From contig NZ_JAAATX020000013.1 in assembly GCF_009908265.2 (NCBI RefSeq), positions 62,001 to 126,000 of the forward strand: a stretch of 64,000 nt of DNA, in the 5' to 3' direction. The position numbers were made by a program, and so were the translations under genes. Origin of the DNA: Paragemmobacter amnigenus. Its GTDB lineage: Bacteria > Pseudomonadota > Alphaproteobacteria > Rhodobacterales > Rhodobacteraceae. The notes under the pieces were generated by a model. It made no database searches. It saw only the letters and a program-made list of their open reading frames with translations, and was not told where the DNA came from. Below, piece after piece: positions 50,308-61,254 of this stretch. Position 1 is the stretch's first letter. Every line of letters starts with the position of its first letter.

Positions 50308-51654
50308 CTAGCCGACCTTGACGCGGTTGCGGCCAAGGGTCTTGGCCCCCAGCAGCGCGTGATCGGCCTGCGCGATCACCGTATCGGGCAGGCTGCCCGG
50401 CGGGGCGTATGACAGGCCAACCGAGAGAGTGACGGAAATCGTGCGGCCATCGGGCAGGGGGACGGGGCTGTCTCCCACGGCGGCGCAGAGGCGGCGCGCG
50501 CGCGCCTCGCCCTCGGCCAGCGGGGCGGAGAGGACGATGAGGAATTCCTCGCCCCCGATGCGGGCGAGCAGGTCGCCCGCCGACATCTCGGCCCGCAGGC
50601 GGGCGGCCACTTCGGCCAGAACGGCATCGCCCGCGGCGTGGCCATAGCTGTCATTGACCCGCTTGAACCGGTCGAGATCGGCCAGAAGCACGGTGAGGCC
50701 CTGTCCGGTGCTGACGGAACGGGCGGAGAGTTCGCCCAGCCGGCGCAAGGCATGGCGGCGGTTCGACAGGCCGGTCAGCGGGTCTGTCAGGGCAAGGCGC
50801 GCGTGGTCATGCAGCGCGGCGCGGCGTTGCGTGGCCGCGCGGGCGCGACGGACCAGCGCGTCGATGCGGGCTGCGGTTTCGGCGGGGGGCGTGTCGGGGG
50901 GGATCGCCTCGTCCGCGCCAAGGTCATAGGCAAAGGCGGCAAGGCGCGGGTCGCCGATGAGCACCGCGATGCCGGAATGGCGGCTGAGGCTGTCGCTGCG
51001 GAGTTCCGAGAGAAGGACGAGCGCATTGGCAGGGTCGGTCGCGCCGTCGATGACAAAGCCGTCGGGCGTGCCGGGCCCCTGTGCGCCACGCCCCGTTTCG
51101 GCCCCGAGCAGCGTTTCGCGGTCGCGCAGGACGAGGCGATGCGACAGATGCGGGGCGAGGCGGCGGTCGAGCCTGCGGGCGGCGTCCTCGTCCATGGCGG
51201 TGAGGGTGACGAGCCCGGGCCAGTCGAAGGGCGCGCCGGCATCCTCCAGCCCGTCGAGGGCAAGGGCTTCGCGCGCCTCGGGGTCGTGGCGGCGCAGGAG
51301 CGCGCGCAGGCGGGCGAGCAGGAGGCGGTCGTCGGCGGGTTTGGGAAGCACATCGTCGGCCCCCGCGCGCAGGGCAGCGAGGCGCTGGTCGGGGGTGGCG
51401 GCGGCGCTGTGGACGATGACGGGAATGTCGCGGCTGGCCGGATCGGCGCGCAGCCGTGCAAGCACCTCGAGCCCCGGGATATCGGGGAGGTGAAGGTCGA
51501 GGAGTATGGCGTCGGGCCGGTCCTGCCGCACCATGTCGAGCGCGGATTGCCCGTCGACGGCAAGGCTCACCTCGTGCAGGGCGGCAGAGATGCGGGTCTT
51601 GAGCACGATGCGGTTTGTCGCGACATCGTCGACGATGAGGATTTTGCCTGTCAT
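50308..51654 (-). CDS. pleD: PleD-like diguanylate cyclase with two receiver domains
   Basis: A 448-residue response regulator that makes c-di-GMP. Receiver 1: ILIVDDVATNRIVLKTRISA with the acidic pocket, phospho-Asp in ILLDLHLPDIPG and Lys in DDVLPKPADD. The second receiver (about 155-270) is degenerate. The GGDEF domain has DPLTGLSNRRHALRRL and ARIGGEEFLIVLSA (active GGEEF). An inhibitory I-site RxxD is not obvious in front of the GGEEF motif. The start at 51654 matches the usual N-terminus of PleD proteins; a GTG/ATG-rich extension to 51699 is possible. Confidence 0.87.
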   Translation of the reverse strand: MTGKILIVDDVATNRIVLKTRISAALHEVSLAVDGQSALDMVRQDRPDAILLDLHLPDIPGLEVLARLRADPASRDIPVIVHSAAATPDQRLAALRAGADDVLPKPADDRLLLARLRALLRRHDPEAREALALDGLEDAGAPFDWPGLVTLTAMDEDAARRLDRRLAPHLSHRLVLRDRETLLGAETGRGAQGPGTPDGFVIDGATDPANALVLLSELRSDSLSRHSGIAVLIGDPRLAAFAYDLGADEAIPPDTPPAETAARIDALVRRARAATQRRAALHDHARLALTDPLTGLSNRRHALRRLGELSARSVSTGQGLTVLLADLDRFKRVNDSYGHAAGDAVLAEVAARLRAEMSAGDLLARIGGEEFLIVLSAPLAEGEARARRLCAAVGDSPVPLPDGRTISVTLSVGLSYAPPGSLPDTVIAQADHALLGAKTLGRNRVKVG

Positions 51655-51759
51655 CCGATGGTCTGCCGGTTTGCCCGCGATTGCTGCCTGCGCCATCATG
51701 GTTCCAAATTCGTTACCAAGCAGTTAACGACAGGTTTACGATTGCGGGAGGTCGGGCGC

Positions 51760-52038
51760 GTGAAGGTGGAAGCGGCAGAAACGCTGGCGTTGCGGGTGCT
51801 GGGATGGCTTGCGGGCAATGACGAGCTGTTCCCCGTATTCCTTGGCGCGACGGGGGCTGGCATCGACGGTGTGGCGCGGGCGGCGCAGAGCCCCGAATTC
51901 CTGGCCGCCGTGCTGGATTTCCTGCTCATGGACGATGCCTGGGTCATGGCCTTTTGCGATGCCGAGGGTCTGGCCTATGGCCTGCCGATGCAGGCGCGCG
52001 CGGCCCTGCCCGGCGGGCAGGTGGAGCACTGGACGTGA
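51760..52038 (+). CDS. DUF3572 family protein
   Basis: A 92-residue cytoplasmic protein from GTG, with GGAGG 8 nt upstream. It starts MKVEAAETLALRVLGWLAGN and continues LFPVFLGATGAGIDGVARAA and FLAAVLDFLLMDDAWVMAFC, the DUF3572 hallmarks. The family is restricted mostly to alphaproteobacteria and lies next to pleD in many of them; function unknown. Divergent from pleD with 105 bp between starts, so coregulation is possible. Confidence 0.88.
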   Translation: MKVEAAETLALRVLGWLAGNDELFPVFLGATGAGIDGVARAAQSPEFLAAVLDFLLMDDAWVMAFCDAEGLAYGLPMQARAALPGGQVEHWT

Positions 52039-52099
52039 TTGCATCGGCGCAAGGGGCGGGGCAAGGTCGGGCGGGGCAGGACGCAAGGAGGATGCGGGC

Positions 52100-52801
52100 A
52101 TGATCGACGGCGTGATTTTCGACAAGGACGGGACGCTGTTCGATTTCCGTGCGAGCTGGGGCGCATGGGCCGGAAAGGCGGTTGCGATCCTTGCCTCGGA
52201 AAGCGGGGTGCCGACGGCCGTGCTGGGCGCGGCGATCGGCTATCATCCCGAGACGGGGCAGTTCGATCCTGACAGCGTGGTGATCGCGGGCACGTCGGAC
52301 CAAATCGCCGCGGCGCTGGCTGCGGCCTTGCCGGGGGTGGATGTCGACGCGCTGGAGGACAGGCTGAACCGGATGGCGGCGGGGGCGCCGATGCTGCCTG
52401 CGGTGGACCTGCCGCATGTGCTGGGCGCGTTGCGGGCGCGGGGGCTGCGGATCGGGCTTGCCACCAATGATGTCGAGGTGGCGGCGCGGGCGCATCTGGA
52501 GGCGCACGGGATCGACGGGCTGTTCGATTTCATCGCGGGGCAGGACAGCGGGCACGGGGCCAAGCCGGGGCCGGGGATGTGTTCGGCCTTTGCCCGCCAG
52601 CAGGGGCTGGACCCTGCCCGCGTGGCGATGGTGGGCGACAGCCTGCATGACCTTCATGCGGGGCGCGCGGCGGGGATGCGGGCGGTGGCGGTGCTGACCG
52701 GCATTGCGGGGGCGGATGATCTGGCGCCCCATGCCGATGTGGTGCTGCCCGATATCGGCCATCTTGGCGCGTGGATCGACGGGCAGCGCGCGGGGGGCTG
52801 A
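52100..52801 (+). CDS. HAD-family hydrolase, phosphoglycolate phosphatase-like
   Basis: A 233-residue phosphatase. HAD motif I is VIFDKDGTLFDF (nucleophile Asp and general acid Asp), motif II Thr/Asn in LRIGLATNDVE, motif III Lys in SGHGAKPGPGMC, motif IV VAMVGDSLHDLHAG. An alpha-helical C1 cap lies between motifs I and II. AAGGAGG sits 8 nt before the ATG. Substrate may be phosphoglycolate or another small phosphate ester. It follows DUF3572 by 61 bp, probably as one unit. Confidence 0.9.
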   Translation: MIDGVIFDKDGTLFDFRASWGAWAGKAVAILASESGVPTAVLGAAIGYHPETGQFDPDSVVIAGTSDQIAAALAAALPGVDVDALEDRLNRMAAGAPMLPAVDLPHVLGALRARGLRIGLATNDVEVAARAHLEAHGIDGLFDFIAGQDSGHGAKPGPGMCSAFARQQGLDPARVAMVGDSLHDLHAGRAAGMRAVAVLTGIAGADDLAPHADVVLPDIGHLGAWIDGQRAGG

Positions 52802-52923
52802 GCCCCGCCTGCGGGGGTCGCTGCGAAAAAACGACATGATCGCGTCGTGGGCGGAGTGTCCTTTGCGCCGCTGCTTCGCCATCCTGCCCGAAAGCGCGGA
52901 TGGTCGCGCCGACGGAGGATGCC

Positions 52924-54477
52924 ATGAACGAAGAGCCACGCAAGCGCCGCGCCGGAGGACGGGCGGGGAACAAGGCGCGGGCGGGGTCGGCGGCCATCGA
53001 CCAGATGCCGTGGCGGATTCCGGTCAACCCCGACGCGCCGGTGGAGCCGCTGGATGCCGAAGGGGTGGAGCGTATCCACAGGGGCGCGATGCGTATCCTG
53101 AAGGAGATCGGGATCGAGTTCCTGAACCCCGATGCCGTGGCGCATCTGAAACGCGCGGGCTGCAAGGTCGACGGCACGAACGTGAAGTTCGACGAGGCGT
53201 TCGTGATGGAGATGGTGGCGCGCGCGCCGTCCGAATTCACCATCACGCCGCGCAACCTTGACCGCGAGCTGATCATCGGCGGCAAGCATATGGTCTTTGT
53301 CAACGTCTCGTCCCCGCCCAATGCCTGGGATCTGGAGCGCGGCAAGCGGTCCGGCGATTTCGAGACGTTCAAGGAATTCATGAAGCTGACGCAGTATTTC
53401 AACTGCATCCACATCGCGGGCGGCTATCCGGTGGAACCCATCGACATCCACCCGTCGGTGCGGCATCTGGATTGCCTTTATGAAAAGCTGACGCTGACGG
53501 ACAAGGTCGTTCACGCCTATTCGCTGGGCGCGGAGCGGGTCGAGGACGTCATGGAGATGACACGCATCGCGGGGGGGCTGAGCGAGGAGGAGTTCCAGGC
53601 CAAGCCGCGGATGTATACCAACATCAACTCGGTTTCCCCGCTGAAGCATGACTATCCGATGCTGGACGGGGCGATGCGGCTGGCCAAGCGGGGGCAGCCG
53701 GTGGTGGTGACGCCCTTCACGCTGGCCGGTGCCATGGCACCCGTGACCATGGCGGGGGCGGTCGCGCTGTCGCTGGCCGAGGCGCTGGCGGCGATTGCGC
53801 TGTTGCAATTCATCGCGCCGGGGTGCCCCGTGGCGATCGGGACGTTCACCAGCAACGTTGACATGAAGTCTGGCGCGCCGGCCTTTGGCACGCCGGAATA
53901 TATGCGCGCGACGCAGATGACGGGGCAGATGGTGCGCAAATATGGCGTGCCGCTGCGGTCGTCGGGGGTCTGTGCGGCGAATGTGCCGGACGGGCAGTCT
54001 ATGTGGGAGACGTCGAACAGCCTGTGGGCGGCGGTGCAGTCGCGCACCAACATGGTCTATCACGCGGCCGGATGGCTGGAGGGCGGGCTGATCGCCAGCC
54101 CCGAGAAATTCGTGATGGATTGCGAAGTGCTGCAGATGATCCAGCGCTATTTCGAGGAGGCGACCTTTGCCACCACGGAGGATGACATCGCCTTCGATGC
54201 CATCAAGGAGGTCGGCGCGGGCGGGCATTACTTCGGCTGCCAGCACACGCAGGAGCGTTATACGACGGCTTTCTATGCCCCCTTCGTCAGCGACTGGCGC
54301 AATTACGAGGCGTGGCAGAATGACGGGTCGGTCTGGACGCCGGAACGGGCGCACCGGATCTACAAGCAGATTTTGGAAGAATTCGAGGCCCCGCCGATGA
54401 ATGGCGACCATCAGGAAGAGCTGCGCCGCTTTGTCGCCCGCCGCAAGCAGGAGGGCGGCGCGCCCACCGATTTCTGA
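52924..54477 (+). CDS. MttB-family (non-pyrrolysine) methyltransferase
   Basis: A 517-residue corrinoid-dependent methyltransferase homologue. It reads through without an in-frame amber codon, so it is of the pyrrolysine-free branch that includes glycine betaine methyltransferase MtgB. Family blocks: RIHRGAMRILKEIGIEFLNP, GGKHMVFVNVSSPPNAWDLE, TNINSVSPLKHDYPMLDG and GGHYFGCQHTQERYTTAFY. GGAGG lies 6 nt before the ATG. No corrinoid protein or activator gene is nearby, so its methyl acceptor is encoded elsewhere. Its N-terminal 30 residues are basic and probably disordered. Confidence 0.9.
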   Translation: MNEEPRKRRAGGRAGNKARAGSAAIDQMPWRIPVNPDAPVEPLDAEGVERIHRGAMRILKEIGIEFLNPDAVAHLKRAGCKVDGTNVKFDEAFVMEMVARAPSEFTITPRNLDRELIIGGKHMVFVNVSSPPNAWDLERGKRSGDFETFKEFMKLTQYFNCIHIAGGYPVEPIDIHPSVRHLDCLYEKLTLTDKVVHAYSLGAERVEDVMEMTRIAGGLSEEEFQAKPRMYTNINSVSPLKHDYPMLDGAMRLAKRGQPVVVTPFTLAGAMAPVTMAGAVALSLAEALAAIALLQFIAPGCPVAIGTFTSNVDMKSGAPAFGTPEYMRATQMTGQMVRKYGVPLRSSGVCAANVPDGQSMWETSNSLWAAVQSRTNMVYHAAGWLEGGLIASPEKFVMDCEVLQMIQRYFEEATFATTEDDIAFDAIKEVGAGGHYFGCQHTQERYTTAFYAPFVSDWRNYEAWQNDGSVWTPERAHRIYKQILEEFEAPPMNGDHQEELRRFVARRKQEGGAPTDF

Positions 54478-54571
54478 TCGGTTTTTCCTTTGCGCCCGCC
54501 CCGCTTGGCGATAGCCTCTGCGCCGGTAAAGGTCCGCAGAGCCGGATCGCCGGGCAGGGACGGAGACAGGC

Positions 54572-56311
54572 ATGGATATCCTGACGCGGCAGCGGGGCGG
54601 GCTGGCCCTGACGGGTGCGGGCGCGGGTCTGGCGCTTTGGGCACTGGATCTGGCCGCCGTGCGGGGCGCATGGCCGGACCGCGTGCAATTCGGCCTTGCC
54701 GCGCTGCTATTTACCTATTTCGCGGCGCTGCTGGCCATGGCGGGGCCGGTGACGCTGCGCCGTGCGGCGGTGCTGGCGGGGCCGGTGGCGGTTGTCGTGG
54801 CGGGGCTGCTGTCCTTGGCCGCGCTGCGCTACGAGACGGTGACGGCGTTCCAGATGACGGGTCTGCCCTTTGTCGCGGCCTTTGCCGTGGGCTTTCTGCC
54901 GCTGCCCTTTCTGATCGCGCAGGGCGCGGGCGGGGGGTGGCGGGATTATCCCGTGCTGTTCACCGAAAGCTGGCGGATGGTCGTGCGGGCCGTCGCGGCA
55001 TGGATCTTTGCAGGGCTGGTCTGGGGCGTGGTCTGGCTGTCGGATGCGCTCTTGGGCATCGTGGGGCTGGGCTTTATCGAGGCGCTTATGGAGGCAGGGC
55101 CGCTGGCGGCGATGCTGACGGGGGCGGCGCTGGGGCTGGGCAGTGCGGTGGTGATCGAGACGGCCGAGACGGCGGCGCCCGATCTGATCTTGCGGCTGTT
55201 GCGGATGCTGGCCTTGCCGGTGCTGGCGGTGACCGTGCTGTTTCTGGTGGCGCTGCCGCTGCGGGGCATGTCCGCGCTGCCGGCGGGGTTGTCCTCGGCC
55301 GGTATCCTGCTGGCGATCGCGGTGGCCGGGGTGGTGCTGGTCAGCGCGCTGGTCGACCGCAGCGATGACGAGGCGGTGGCGGGCCTGTGGATGGGACGGG
55401 TGGCGCAGGCGCTGGCCGCTGTGCTGCCGCTGCCGGTGGCGCTGGCGGTCTGGGCCCTGACCGAACGGGTGGGACAACATGGCTGGACCCCCGGGCGGGT
55501 CTTCGTGGCGGTGGTGGCGCTGGCGGCGGCGGGCTATGCGCTGCTCTATCTGCTGGCCGTGCTGCGGGGCGCGGGGTGGCGGGGGCGCATCCGGCGGGCC
55601 AATCTGGTGATGGCGGGGGTTCTGGTGGCGCTGTCCGCGCTGTGGCTGACGCCACTGCTGGATGCCGAGGCGATCTCGGCCCGGTCGCAACTGGCCCGCT
55701 ATGAGGACGGGCGGACGGAGGCTGCCGCGCTGGACGTGGCGGCGCTGGGCCAATGGGGGCGCGCGGGGACGGCGGCGATAGCGCGGCTGGAGGAGCTGGC
55801 GGCAGAGCCGGGGCATGAGGGGCTGGCGCGGCGGCTGGCCGGAGCGGCGGCGGGCGAGGCACCCGCGATGGGCGAGGCGGCCGAGGCCCTGCTGGCCGAA
55901 TTGCGCGAGGTGATGCCCTTGCAGCCCGAAGGTGCCACGGCCACGCGCGACATGCTGCTGGCGGCGATTCCGGCGGTGGAGGTGCAGACATGGATCGACG
56001 CCTGCACGACGCCGCTGCCGGGCGGGGACAGGCCGGGCTGCGTCTTCGTGGTGGCCGATCTCTGGACCGACCGTCCGGGCGAAGAGGCCGTTGTCCTGCT
56101 GCGCGAACCGTCGGGCTTCGTGCGCTACGAGGGGTTGGGACTGGGCGATGGCGGGGTGGAACGACGGTCCGTGGCCCCCGTGTCGGGGCTGCTGCCGGAC
56201 CGCGCGGCGGGCGAGCAGCTGATCGCGGCGCTGCAGGACGCGCCGCCGGCCGTGACGCCCGCGCCTTTGAACATGCTCAAGGCGGGGGGCGGGATCCTGC
56301 TGTTGCCGTAA
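54572..56311 (+). CDS. DUF4153-type membrane protein
   Basis: A 579-residue inner-membrane protein with about 10 hydrophobic segments in the first 370 residues (for example FGLAALLFTYFAALLAMAG, LAGPVAVVVAGLLSLAAL, LALPVLAVTVLFLVALPL). The last 200 residues are a soluble domain, probably periplasmic (LARYEDGRTEAAALDVAALG, VQTWIDACTTPLPGGD, GCVFVVADLWTDRPGEEAVV). The layout matches DUF4153 proteins. Function unknown. It stands between MttB and the H-NOX-like gene on the same strand with gaps of 94 and 59 bp. Confidence 0.8.
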   Translation: MDILTRQRGGLALTGAGAGLALWALDLAAVRGAWPDRVQFGLAALLFTYFAALLAMAGPVTLRRAAVLAGPVAVVVAGLLSLAALRYETVTAFQMTGLPFVAAFAVGFLPLPFLIAQGAGGGWRDYPVLFTESWRMVVRAVAAWIFAGLVWGVVWLSDALLGIVGLGFIEALMEAGPLAAMLTGAALGLGSAVVIETAETAAPDLILRLLRMLALPVLAVTVLFLVALPLRGMSALPAGLSSAGILLAIAVAGVVLVSALVDRSDDEAVAGLWMGRVAQALAAVLPLPVALAVWALTERVGQHGWTPGRVFVAVVALAAAGYALLYLLAVLRGAGWRGRIRRANLVMAGVLVALSALWLTPLLDAEAISARSQLARYEDGRTEAAALDVAALGQWGRAGTAAIARLEELAAEPGHEGLARRLAGAAAGEAPAMGEAAEALLAELREVMPLQPEGATATRDMLLAAIPAVEVQTWIDACTTPLPGGDRPGCVFVVADLWTDRPGEEAVVLLREPSGFVRYEGLGLGDGGVERRSVAPVSGLLPDRAAGEQLIAALQDAPPAVTPAPLNMLKAGGGILLLP

Positions 56312-56370
56312 GGATTCCTTAACGGCTCTGCCCGATCCTGACAGGGTCAGGGGCAAGGCAGGGCCGCAGG

Positions 56371-56952
56371 ATGAACGGGCTGATCAACAGGGCGATCCAG
56401 TGCTTTCTGCGGGACGGATGGGGCGGGGCGGCCTGGGCCGATGCCGCGCGGGCGGCAGGCGCGCCGGTGGCGGGGTTCGAGCCGCTGCTGGACTATGACC
56501 CCGCGCTGACGGGGCGGCTGGTGGCCGCGGCAGCGGCGCGGCTGGACCGCGCGCCGGATTGTCTGCTGGAGGATCTGGGAACCTATCTCGTCAGCCATCC
56601 GTCGCGCGCGGGGGTGCGGCGGCTGTTGCGCTTTGCCGGTCCGGATTTCCGCGAATTCCTGCAGACGCTGGAGGATCTGCCCGCGCGGGTGCGGCTGGCG
56701 CTGCCCGATCTGGTGCTGCCTGCGATGCAGTTGCGGCAGGAGGGCAATCTTTACCTGCTGCGGCTTGGCCCCGGCGTGCCGGGGATCGCGCCGGTGGCGG
56801 TGGGTTTGCTCAGGGCGATGGCGGATGATTACGGCGCGCTGGCGGTGCTGTCGGCGGGGCCGGAAGCGGCAGATGGCAGCGCCGAGGTGACGATCCGCCT
56901 GCTGGACGAAGGTTTTGCGGCGGGGCGCGATTTCCTGCTGGGGCGGGCGTGA
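56371..56952 (+). CDS. H-NOX-like (heme-NO-binding domain) protein lacking the proximal His
   Basis: A 193-residue protein with the H-NOX fold: MNGLINRAIQCFLRDGWGGA start, LLEDLGTYLVSHPSRAGVRR, then FREFLQTLEDLPARVRLALP. Aligned with the beta1 subunit of soluble guanylate cyclase (helix with LDxLH), the heme-binding His position is Pro104 here. The only His in the whole chain is His76. The YxSxR heme-propionate motif is also changed (LYLLRLG). H-NOX proteins sense NO through heme and often control the c-di-GMP enzyme encoded next to them; here the cyclase gene overlaps its end by 1 nt. Confidence 0.85.
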   Translation: MNGLINRAIQCFLRDGWGGAAWADAARAAGAPVAGFEPLLDYDPALTGRLVAAAAARLDRAPDCLLEDLGTYLVSHPSRAGVRRLLRFAGPDFREFLQTLEDLPARVRLALPDLVLPAMQLRQEGNLYLLRLGPGVPGIAPVAVGLLRAMADDYGALAVLSAGPEAADGSAEVTIRLLDEGFAAGRDFLLGRA

Positions 56953-57920
56953 TGGCGGGGTTCGTGCTGGATGCTGCGGCGCTGTCGCGGCTGATGCCCA
57001 TGCATATCGCGATTGACGCGGCGGGGCGGGTTCTGTCGGCAGGGCCGACGCTGGTGCGGCTGCTGGGGACCGATCCGGCGGGGGCGGATTTCATGGGGCT
57101 GTTCATCCTGCGGGGGGCGGGGACGGCACCGCGCGTGGCGGATCTGACGCGGGCGGCGCGGCTGCATCTGGTGCTGCGCGACCGGCCCGAGATCGCCTTT
57201 CGCGGGCAGGCGGTGCCGATGGCGCGCGGGGCGCTGGTCAACCTGTCCTTCGGGATCGGGGTGGTGGAGGCGGTGCGGGCGCATGGCCTGACCGAGGCGG
57301 ATTTCGCGCCGACCGACCTGACGGTGGAACTGCTTTACCTCTACGAGGCCAAGACGGCGGTGCTGGACGAATTGCGCGCGCTGAACCGGCGGTTGCAGGG
57401 CGACAAGCGGCTGGCCGAGGAGAAGGCGCTGACCGATGCGCTGACGGGGCTGGGCAACCGCCGCGCGCTGGAGATGGCGCTGGAGGCGGCGGAGGGCACG
57501 GCCTTCGCGCTGGCCGTGCTGGATCTGGACGGGTTCAAGGCGGTGAATGACACGCTGGGCCATGCGGCGGGGGACCATGTGCTGGTCACCGCCGCGCGGC
57601 GGCTGGAGGAGGAGTGCCGCCGCGACGATGTGATCGTGCGGGCTGGCGGGGACGAGTTCATCCTGCTGATGCCGGGGATGGATCGCGAAAGCGCGGCGGC
57701 AGAGCGGCTGGAGCGGATCATCGCGCGTCTGGGTGAACCCATCCCATGGGCGGGGCAGGTCTGCCGAATCGGTGCCAGCGCGGGCGTCGTCCTGTCCGGT
57801 GCGACCCCAGACCCCCGTGCGGATCACCTTCTCGCGCATGCCGATGCGGCCCTTTACGCAGCCAAGCGGGCAGGAAAGGGGCAGGCAGTCGTCTGGACCA
57901 AACGCTTGGCAGGCGATTGA
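56952..57920 (+). CDS. Diguanylate cyclase with HNOBA/PAS-like sensor part
   Basis: A 322-residue cyclase. The N-terminal 125 residues resemble the H-NOX-associated PAS-like (HNOBA) domain: LMPMHIAIDAAGRVLSAGPT, GAALVNLSFG-type strand (GALVNLSFGIGVVEAVRAHG) and a coiled-coil linker (LYEAKTAVLDELRALNRRLQ). The GGDEF domain has DALTGLGNRRALEMAL and VRAGGDEFILLMPG, with the metal Asp in LDLDGFKAVND, so it should be active. The ATG overlaps the H-NOX-like stop by 1 nt (TGATG). The pair is typical of Rhodobacteraceae, where H-NOX controls the cyclase. Confidence 0.9.
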   Translation: MAGFVLDAAALSRLMPMHIAIDAAGRVLSAGPTLVRLLGTDPAGADFMGLFILRGAGTAPRVADLTRAARLHLVLRDRPEIAFRGQAVPMARGALVNLSFGIGVVEAVRAHGLTEADFAPTDLTVELLYLYEAKTAVLDELRALNRRLQGDKRLAEEKALTDALTGLGNRRALEMALEAAEGTAFALAVLDLDGFKAVNDTLGHAAGDHVLVTAARRLEEECRRDDVIVRAGGDEFILLMPGMDRESAAAERLERIIARLGEPIPWAGQVCRIGASAGVVLSGATPDPRADHLLAHADAALYAAKRAGKGQAVVWTKRLAGD

Positions 57921-58212
57921 ACCGGCCAAAGCCACGCCCGATCTGACGGGCGGACCGCAGAAAGTATGGGTCAGGCCCAGACATCGGCGAGGATCACCCC
58001 CCATCCCCCCGACCAATCGCGGGGGCGGGGAACCCGTATGGCGGAATGACAGGTGCGGGGCCTGCGCGCTATTTCCGGTTGCAAGGCAGGGACGCGGTTC
58101 GCCGCGCTGCCGGAACAACAGACCTGACGGACCGGACAATTCATCCCGGGCAGCCACTGGCAGCCCGACGATTTCTTGCAGCCTGCCCGCCGCGATGCCC
58201 GAGGAACCGAAG

Positions 58213-58812
58213 ATGCGCCCGATCCGTCCGATGATTGCCGCCCTTGCCGCCGTCCTGTCGCTGGGTGGGGCCGCGATGGCGATGGATGCGGGCACGTCCG
58301 GGGCCTTCCTGCCGGTCAAGAAATCCGTTGCCGCGCCTGCGGGGGCTGCGGCGCTCTGCCGGACCTATGACTGGGCCTGCGCGGGTGCCAGCAACGGGGC
58401 AGCGGCGGGGGCGGATGTGCTGAAGATCGCGGGGCAGATCAACCGCGCCGCAAACAGCGCGATCCGTCCGGTCAGCGATCTGGAGCAATATGCCACCGCC
58501 GAGCGCTGGACGCTGCCCACCAAGCGCGGCGGTGATTGCGAGGATTACGCGCTTTACAAGAAGCTGCGCCTGATCGAGGCGGGGGTTTCGCCGGACCGGC
58601 TGCTGATTTCGGCGGTGCTGGACCGCAAGAACAATGTCCATGCCGTGCTGGTCTTCCGTACCGACATGGGGGACTTCGTGCTGGACAACCTGACCAACCG
58701 CGTCCTGCCGTGGCACAAGACGGGCTATACCTTCCTGCGGATGCAGAACCCGTCGCAGCCGTCGGGCTGGGTGGCGACCTATGCGCAGGCGGGGGCTGGC
58801 CTGTCGAGCTGA
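58213..58812 (+). CDS. Periplasmic transglutaminase-like cysteine protease (BTLCP/LapG-related)
   Basis: A 199-residue protein with signal peptide (MIAALAAVLSLGGAAMAM). The catalytic triad blocks are Cys in KRGGDCEDYALYK, His in KNNVHAVLVF and Asp in FVLDNLTNRVLPW. This is the bacterial transglutaminase-like cysteine proteinase family, which includes LapG, the periplasmic protease that releases biofilm adhesins under c-di-GMP control. No LapD or large adhesin gene is in the window. GAGG lies 8 nt before the ATG. The 290 bp before it hold nothing recognisable. A strong terminator follows. Confidence 0.87.
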   Translation: MRPIRPMIAALAAVLSLGGAAMAMDAGTSGAFLPVKKSVAAPAGAAALCRTYDWACAGASNGAAAGADVLKIAGQINRAANSAIRPVSDLEQYATAERWTLPTKRGGDCEDYALYKKLRLIEAGVSPDRLLISAVLDRKNNVHAVLVFRTDMGDFVLDNLTNRVLPWHKTGYTFLRMQNPSQPSGWVATYAQAGAGLSS

Positions 58813-58836
58813 ATTCACGTCCCGGGGGACAGGATT

Positions 58837-58871
58837 GCGCCGCGGCCTTCGGGACGCGGCGCTTTCTTTTT
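58837..58871 (+). terminator. Rho-independent terminator of the cysteine protease gene
   Basis: GCGCCGCG (58837-58844), 10-nt loop, CGCGGCGC (58855-58862), then TTTCTTTTT. Perfect 8-bp stem, 25 nt after the stop codon. Confidence 0.9.
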
Positions 58872-58894
58872 GTCCGCGGGGCGGGCGGCGCATG

Positions 58895-58925
58895 AAAAAG
58901 GGGCGCCCCGTTGCGGGGGCGCCCC
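58895..58925 (-). terminator. Rho-independent terminator of katG
   Basis: On the minus strand GGGGCGCCCC, a 6-nt loop, GGGGCGCCCC followed by TTTTTC; 22 nt after the katG stop. Each arm is itself palindromic. Confidence 0.85.
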
Positions 58926-58946
58926 TTCCTGTGCCGTGCTGACCGG

Positions 58947-61193
<2,247 letters not shown>

Positions 61194-61254
61194 CTAGCAA
61201 GTTCTGGCTATCAGTGTAAGTTTGATTTTCTGATTGATCCGATAAGGCGGGCTT

